Source: Actinocrispum wychmicini (GTDB lineage: Bacteria > Actinomycetota > Actinomycetes > Mycobacteriales > Pseudonocardiaceae). From it: a stretch of 64,000 bases of DNA. The translations under genes and the position numbers were made by a program. The stretch covers positions 186,001 to 250,000 of the forward strand of contig NZ_SLWS01000013.1 of assembly GCF_004345645.1 (NCBI RefSeq), in the 5' to 3' direction. This document shows, in pieces, positions 59,827-64,000 of the stretch. Every line of letters starts with the position of its first letter. Position 1 is the first letter of the stretch. Below the pieces are notes generated by a model. That model made no database searches. It had not been told where the DNA came from and worked only from the letters and a program-made list of their open reading frames with translations.

Positions 59827-60213
59827 GTGAGCGAGTCACAGCCGTCGTACGAACGACCACAGGATCCTGTCCCTGGGCAGTACCAGGCGCCGTACCCACC
59901 GCCCGGCTACTACCCGTACTACCCGCCGCCCCCGCCGCCGGGCATGCCGCGCCCGTCGAACTACCTCGGCTGGGCCATTGGCGCGATCTTCCTGTTCTGG
60001 CCGCTGGCCATCCCGGCGATCATCAAGTCCACCCAGGTGGACCGGCTGTGGGCGGAGGGCCGCTACGACCTGGCCCGGGACGCGTCGAACACGACCAAGA
60101 CCCTGTGCCTGATCGCCACGATCATCGCCGCTGTCCTGTTCGTGTTCTTCATTCTGATGTGGTTCGTGCTCTTCAACACGGTCGCGCGCTACGCGCCTCC
60201 CTTCCCGCGCTGA
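59827..60213 (+). CDS. CD225/dispanin-like membrane protein
   Basis: 128 residues. A Pro/Tyr-rich disordered N-terminus (YPPPGYYPYYPPPPPPGMPR) precedes a CD225-like module: TM1 LGWAIGAIFLFWPLAIPAII, the conserved cytoplasmic loop KSTQVDRLWAEGRYDLARDAS, and TM2 LIATIIAAVLFVFFILMWFVLF. Bacterial dispanins are widespread in actinomycetes, function unknown. GTG 59827 follows a GGGGGAG ribosome binding site. Confidence 0.85.
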   Translation: MSESQPSYERPQDPVPGQYQAPYPPPGYYPYYPPPPPPGMPRPSNYLGWAIGAIFLFWPLAIPAIIKSTQVDRLWAEGRYDLARDASNTTKTLCLIATIIAAVLFVFFILMWFVLFNTVARYAPPFPR

Positions 60214-60235
60214 CGTCGCGTGGAAGAATGCGCGG

Positions 60236-60973
60236 GTGACCCTGTACCGCGACACCGGTGTTGTGCTGCGCGTGCAGAAGCTCGGTGAGGCCGACCGGAT
60301 CATCACGATGATCACCCGTCGCTACGGCAAGCTTCGCGCGGTGGCCAAAGGCGTGCGCCGCACGTCGTCGCGGTTCGGCGCCCGGCTCGAACCGTTCTGC
60401 CACGTGGACGTGCAGTGCTACACGGGCCGGACGCTGGATGTGATCACCCAGGTGGAGACGATCGACGCGTTCGCGCCCCGGATCGTCGACGACTACCAGC
60501 GGTACACCGCCGGGTGCGCGGTGCTGGAGACGGCCGAGCGGCTCTCCGCCGAAGAGGGCGAGCCGGTGTTGCGGCTGTACATGCTCGTCGCCGGCGCGTT
60601 ACGGGCGTTGTCGGCGGGGGAACGGGATCCGTCGCTGGTCCTGGACGCGTTCCTGATGCGGGCGATGGCGTACGCGGGTTGGGCGCCGGCCGTGTTCGAG
60701 TGCGCCCGCTGCGGCAAGCCCGGACCGCACCATGCGTTCAATGTGCCCGCGGGCGGGGCGGTCTGCGACGACTGCCGGCCGCCGGGATCCGCGAGTCCGG
60801 CCAGGGACACGTTCGTCTTGATGGACGCTTTGATGCACGGTGTGTGGGAACGGGCGGACGAGTCCGCCCCGGCCGCGCGACGAGAGGCGAGCGGCCTGGT
60901 GGCGGCCCATTTGCAGTGGCATTTGGAACGTCAGCTCAGATCATTGCCGTTAGTGGAGCGTCGCTCACAGTAA
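60236..60973 (+). CDS. recO: DNA repair protein RecO
   Basis: 245 residues. N-terminal OB fold (YRDTGVVLRVQKLGEADRIITMITRRYGKLRAVAKGVRR: core LGEADRIIT) and helical C-terminal domain with a four-Cys zinc site CARCG and CDDC. Loads RecA at gaps with RecR in recombinational repair. GTG 60236, 22 bp after the dispanin-like gene. Last member of the conserved backbone in this window. The 81 bp after it hold only a weak inverted repeat GGTTGC/GCAACC (61006-61026). Confidence 0.94.
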   Translation: MTLYRDTGVVLRVQKLGEADRIITMITRRYGKLRAVAKGVRRTSSRFGARLEPFCHVDVQCYTGRTLDVITQVETIDAFAPRIVDDYQRYTAGCAVLETAERLSAEEGEPVLRLYMLVAGALRALSAGERDPSLVLDAFLMRAMAYAGWAPAVFECARCGKPGPHHAFNVPAGGAVCDDCRPPGSASPARDTFVLMDALMHGVWERADESAPAARREASGLVAAHLQWHLERQLRSLPLVERRSQ

Positions 60974-61054
60974 TGACATAGTACAGCAGGGTAAAGCCGA
61001 TTTTTGGTTGCTGGTTTTCCGCAACCCTTGCGTGTTGGCGAGCGTCATGTAGGT

Positions 61055-64000
61055 GTGACACTCCTGGAAGTATTCGAATCGACCGTCGCCAGACATCCCG
61101 CGGCGCCGGCACTCGCCGACTCGACCGTCGAGTTGACGTATGCCCAGCTTGCGGCCTCGGTCCGGGACACGGCGAGCACGTTACGCGCCGCCGGTGTGGG
61201 TGCTGGCGACCGGGTCGGCATTCGAATTCCGTCAGGTTGCGTCGACCTTTATGTGAGCATTCTCGCAACGCTGTCCGTTGGTGCCGCGTACGTTCCGGTC
61301 GATTTCGACGACCCCGACGAACGCGCTGAAACAGTATGGGCCGAAGCAGGTGTCGCCACCGTTATCGGGCCGTCCCAGAAGATAACAGGACATGGCCGCG
61401 GAGTAACACGCCGACCCACGCCCGACGACGATGCCTGGATCATTTTCACGTCCGGTTCGACCGGCACGCCGAAAGGCGTCGCCATCACCCACCGGTCCGC
61501 GACGGCGTTCGTCGAAGCGGAAGCCAAGCTGTTCTGCCAGAGCCGGCCGTTGGGGCCTGGCGACCGGGTGCTGGCCGCGTTGTCCGTGGCGTTCGACGCG
61601 TCATGCGAGGAGATGTGGCTGGCGTGGCGGCACGGCGCCTGCCTGGTCGCCGCGCCCAGGGACAAGGTCCGGTCGGGTGCGGACTTCGGCGAATGGATCC
61701 TCGACCACGAGATCACCGTCGTGTCCACGGTGCCGACCCTCGCCGCGTTGTGGCCGTCGCTCGACGGCGTCCGGCTGCTGATCCTCGGCGGCGAGGCATG
61801 CCCACCCGAACTGGTCACCCGCGTCGCCGCGCCCGGCCGGGAGGTGTGGAACACCTACGGACCGACTGAGGCGACAGTGGTGGCCTGTGCGGCCCCACTG
61901 GTCCCCGGTGAGCAGGTGCGGATCGGGCTCCCGCTGGCCGGCTGGGACCTGGCCGTGGTCGGACCCGACGGGCGTCGGGTGTGGCCCGGTGAGGTCGGTG
62001 AGCTGGTCATCGGCGGGGTCGGGCTGGGCCGGTATCTCGACCCGGTCCGGGACGCCGAGCGCTACCGGCCGATGCTCGGGTGGGACCGCGCGTACCGGAC
62101 GGGTGACCTGGTCCGGGCCGACCCGGAGGGGCTGGTGTTCGTCGGCCGGGCCGACGACCAGGTGAAGATCTCCGGCCGCCGGGTCGAGCTCGGCGAGATC
62201 GACACGGCCCTGGGCGCGTTGCCCGGCGTGGTCGCCGCCGCGGCGGCCGTGCGGAACGGGATGTTGATCGGCTACGTCGTGGCGGGCGGCTTCGACCCGG
62301 GCGAGGCCCGGCGGATCCTGGCCGACCGGTTGCCGGCCGGGCTGGTGCCGCGGCTGGTGGAACTGCCGTCGTTGCCGATGAAGACCTCCGGCAAGGTGGA
62401 CCGCGACGCGTTGCCGTGGCCGGTCAAAGGCGAGGCCGTGACGTACGCGTCGGAAACCGAGACCTGGCTGGCCGGTCAGTGGGCCGAGGTCCTGGGCGTC
62501 CAAGTCGGCCGCGACGACAACTTCTTCGACCTCGGCGGCGGCAGCCTGGCCGCGGCCAGGCTCGTTTCCGCACTGCGCCAACGTTTTCCCACGGTCGCGG
62601 TGCTGGACGTCTACGACCACCCCACCCTGCCAGCGCTCGCCGCACACCTGGACGAGCTGATGCGGCACGAGCCAGGCCAACGAACGGTCATGCCGACACC
62701 GCGTCGGACAGGGGTGATCCAGGCGCTCGTGCATCTCGTCCTGGCCACCCTCACCGGCGTGAAATGGGTACTGGCGCTGCTGTTGCTCGACAACCTGATG
62801 GCTCTCATCGATCCCGAGCCGTGGACGCCGACCACCTCGTGGTGGGTCCTGCTGGGCGCGTGGGCACTGCTGGTCAGCCCGGTCGGCCGGCTCGGCATCG
62901 TGCTGGGCACGTCCCGGCTGCTGCGCCGGGGAATCCAGCCCGGGGAACATCCCCGCGGCGGGCGCGTCCACCTGCGGCTGTGGACGATGGAACGGGTCGC
63001 GGGCGCGTTCGGGCTGGCGGGCTTCGCCGGCACGCACTGGGCCGCTCGGTACGCCAAAGCGTTGGGCTGCAAGGTCGGCGCGAACGTCGACCTGCACGCC
63101 CTGCCGCCGGTGACCGGGATGGCGACGTTCGGCGACCGCTGCGCGGTCGAACCCGAGGCCGACCTGGCCGGCTGGTGGCTCGACGGTGACGTGCTGCACG
63201 TCGGTGAGATCTACATCGGCGCGGACGCCCGTGTCGGCGCCCGCAGCACGCTGTTGCCTGGCGCCAAGGTGCCCGACGGCACCGAGGTCACGCCCGGATC
63301 CTGCGTCACGGCGACCGACACGGTCAGCTACCAGGGGGATTGGCCCGCGCCTCGGCAGAGCCGGCCTCGGGGCTGGAACGCCGTGTACACCGCGTCGATG
63401 ATCGGCCTGGGCGCGTTGCCGCTCCTGGTGTCGATTCCGTGGATGCTGTTGGGCTACCAGATCGTCCGGAACGACGCGACCCTCGGCAGCGCACTGGGCC
63501 ACCTGCTGATCATCACGCCGTTGGCGACCGTCGCCGCCGTTCTGTCCTACGCGATGATCGTCGTGCTGTTGGTACGGCTGGCGGGACTGGGCATCACCGC
63601 GGGCACGCACCCTGCCCACGGACGAGTCGCGTGGTGCGTGTGGCTGACCGACCGCCTGGTGCGCAGCGCCCGCGTGAACCTGTTCCCGCTGTACGCGAGC
63701 CTCGCCACGCCCGCGTGGCTGCGTGCGTTGGGCGCCAAGGTAGGCCGCCGGGTGGAAGCGTCCACAGTGGTCACAATGCCGCGGCTCACCCATGTGGCCG
63801 ACGGCGGGTTCCTCGCCGACGACGGACTGCTCGCGCCGTTCGAGTCCCGCGGCGGCTGGCTGCGGCTCGGGCGGGTGCACGTGGGGGAGCGGGCCTTCCT
63901 CGGCAACTCGGGCATCCTCGGCCCCGGCCGGCACGTCCCGGCCGGCGCGCTGATCGGCGTCCTGTCCTCGGCGCCCGACGACGCGTCGCCCGGATCGTCC
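61055..64000 (+). CDS. Pls/PosA-like non-ribosomal peptide synthetase (3' end beyond window)
   Basis: 982 codons open to the window edge. Adenylation domain with IIFTSGSTGTPKGVAITH (near residue 131), NTYGPTEATV, YRTGDL and SGRRVELGEID. A carrier domain has the phosphopantetheine Ser at about 497 in FFDLGGGSL. From about 560 there are several TM spans and hexapeptide/left-handed beta-helix-like stretches (VGEIYIGADARVGARSTLLPG: core IGADARVGARS). No condensation or thioesterase domain is present in between. This is the layout of epsilon-poly-lysine-synthetase-like NRPSs that polymerise a single amino acid at the membrane. GTG 61055, weak ribosome binding site. Confidence 0.88.
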   Translation, partial: MTLLEVFESTVARHPAAPALADSTVELTYAQLAASVRDTASTLRAAGVGAGDRVGIRIPSGCVDLYVSILATLSVGAAYVPVDFDDPDERAETVWAEAGVATVIGPSQKITGHGRGVTRRPTPDDDAWIIFTSGSTGTPKGVAITHRSATAFVEAEAKLFCQSRPLGPGDRVLAALSVAFDASCEEMWLAWRHGACLVAAPRDKVRSGADFGEWILDHEITVVSTVPTLAALWPSLDGVRLLILGGEACPPELVTRVAAPGREVWNTYGPTEATVVACAAPLVPGEQVRIGLPLAGWDLAVVGPDGRRVWPGEVGELVIGGVGLGRYLDPVRDAERYRPMLGWDRAYRTGDLVRADPEGLVFVGRADDQVKISGRRVELGEIDTALGALPGVVAAAAAVRNGMLIGYVVAGGFDPGEARRILADRLPAGLVPRLVELPSLPMKTSGKVDRDALPWPVKGEAVTYASETETWLAGQWAEVLGVQVGRDDNFFDLGGGSLAAARLVSALRQRFPTVAVLDVYDHPTLPALAAHLDELMRHEPGQRTVMPTPRRTGVIQALVHLVLATLTGVKWVLALLLLDNLMALIDPEPWTPTTSWWVLLGAWALLVSPVGRLGIVLGTSRLLRRGIQPGEHPRGGRVHLRLWTMERVAGAFGLAGFAGTHWAARYAKALGCKVGANVDLHALPPVTGMATFGDRCAVEPEADLAGWWLDGDVLHVGEIYIGADARVGARSTLLPGAKVPDGTEVTPGSCVTATDTVSYQGDWPAPRQSRPRGWNAVYTASMIGLGALPLLVSIPWMLLGYQIVRNDATLGSALGHLLIITPLATVAAVLSYAMIVVLLVRLAGLGITAGTHPAHGRVAWCVWLTDRLVRSARVNLFPLYASLATPAWLRALGAKVGRRVEASTVVTMPRLTHVADGGFLADDGLLAPFESRGGWLRLGRVHVGERAFLGNSGILGPGRHVPAGALIGVLSSAPDDASPGSS

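Noticed and set aside
61006..61026. Inverted repeat GGTTGC/GCAACC as a recO terminator
   Set aside because: Only 6 bp, and the T run precedes rather than follows it on the plus strand.
61601..63934. 777-codon minus-strand frame
   Set aside because: Antisense to the NRPS, whose plus-strand frame has clear adenylation and carrier motifs.

Overview
This is a very GC-rich (roughly 70%) chromosomal stretch from an actinomycete. It is most likely a filamentous one: it carries a SARP/BTAD giant regulator, a GH18 chitinase with sites that look like the GlcNAc regulator DasR's, a Streptomyces-type RRHVD(L/F)LRV leader peptide before sulfur genes, and the start of a Pls/PosA-like NRPS. Gene style (CP-ATP-grasp/alpha-E trio, barnase/barstar, DUF885 paralogues) would suit Pseudonocardiales, but I cannot fix a genus from sequence alone. 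I see no rRNA, tRNA, IS element, prophage or CRISPR array.

The window follows the conserved actinobacterial housekeeping series holA - rpsT - lepA - hemW - hrcA - dnaJ - rsmE - HIT - phoH - ybeY - CBS/hemolysin - cytidine-deaminase-like - era - recO. Blocks of accessory genes are spliced between the members.

1-3.8 kb: threonine synthase (minus, cut by the window edge) behind a textbook SAM-I riboswitch, then holA, rpsT and an EamA transporter that ends in a 14-bp tandem repeat. 3.8-7.3 kb: CP-ATP-grasp / alpha-E / transglutaminase-like operon. 7.3-12.2 kb: MazF-like toxin, lepA, Uma2 nuclease, a 1.2 kb non-coding region with three minisatellite families, and an XRE/HD-hydrolase pair. 12.3-20 kb: chitinase with two DasR-like sites, nitronate monooxygenase-like gene, and three tandem DUF885 HExxxGHH proteins with 4-bp overlaps. 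20-25.6 kb: an amino-acid permease that lost TM1 at the junction with a quinone reductase, a small membrane protein/secreted RNase/barstar set, a ketopantoate reductase-like gene, an enoyl-CoA hydratase and a secreted protein.

25.7-34.1 kb (minus): one assimilatory sulfur operon. Leader peptide and attenuator-like hairpin precede siroheme sulfite reductase, a zinc-ribbon miniprotein, cysH, cysD, cysN, a sulfonate-type ABC transporter (SBP, ATPase, permease) and a sirohydrochlorin chelatase. Together they import sulfur sources, activate and reduce sulfate to sulfide, and help supply siroheme.

34.2-48.9 kb: hemW; a flavin monooxygenase diverging from a TetR regulator across four 18-bp-phased operator copies; a lone FtsX-extracellular-domain-like protein; a kduI-kduD-iclR-lctP operon, probably for uptake and catabolism of a uronate-derived sugar acid; and a SARP regulator next to an amidohydrolase and a berberine-bridge-type flavoprotein. 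49-61 kb: the hrcA-to-recO backbone, interrupted by a 1.1 kb repetitive, hairpin-rich non-coding region and by an alpha/beta-hydrolase homologue whose catalytic Ser and Asp have been replaced. 61-64 kb: N-terminal 982 codons of a Pls-like NRPS (adenylation, carrier, membrane segments).
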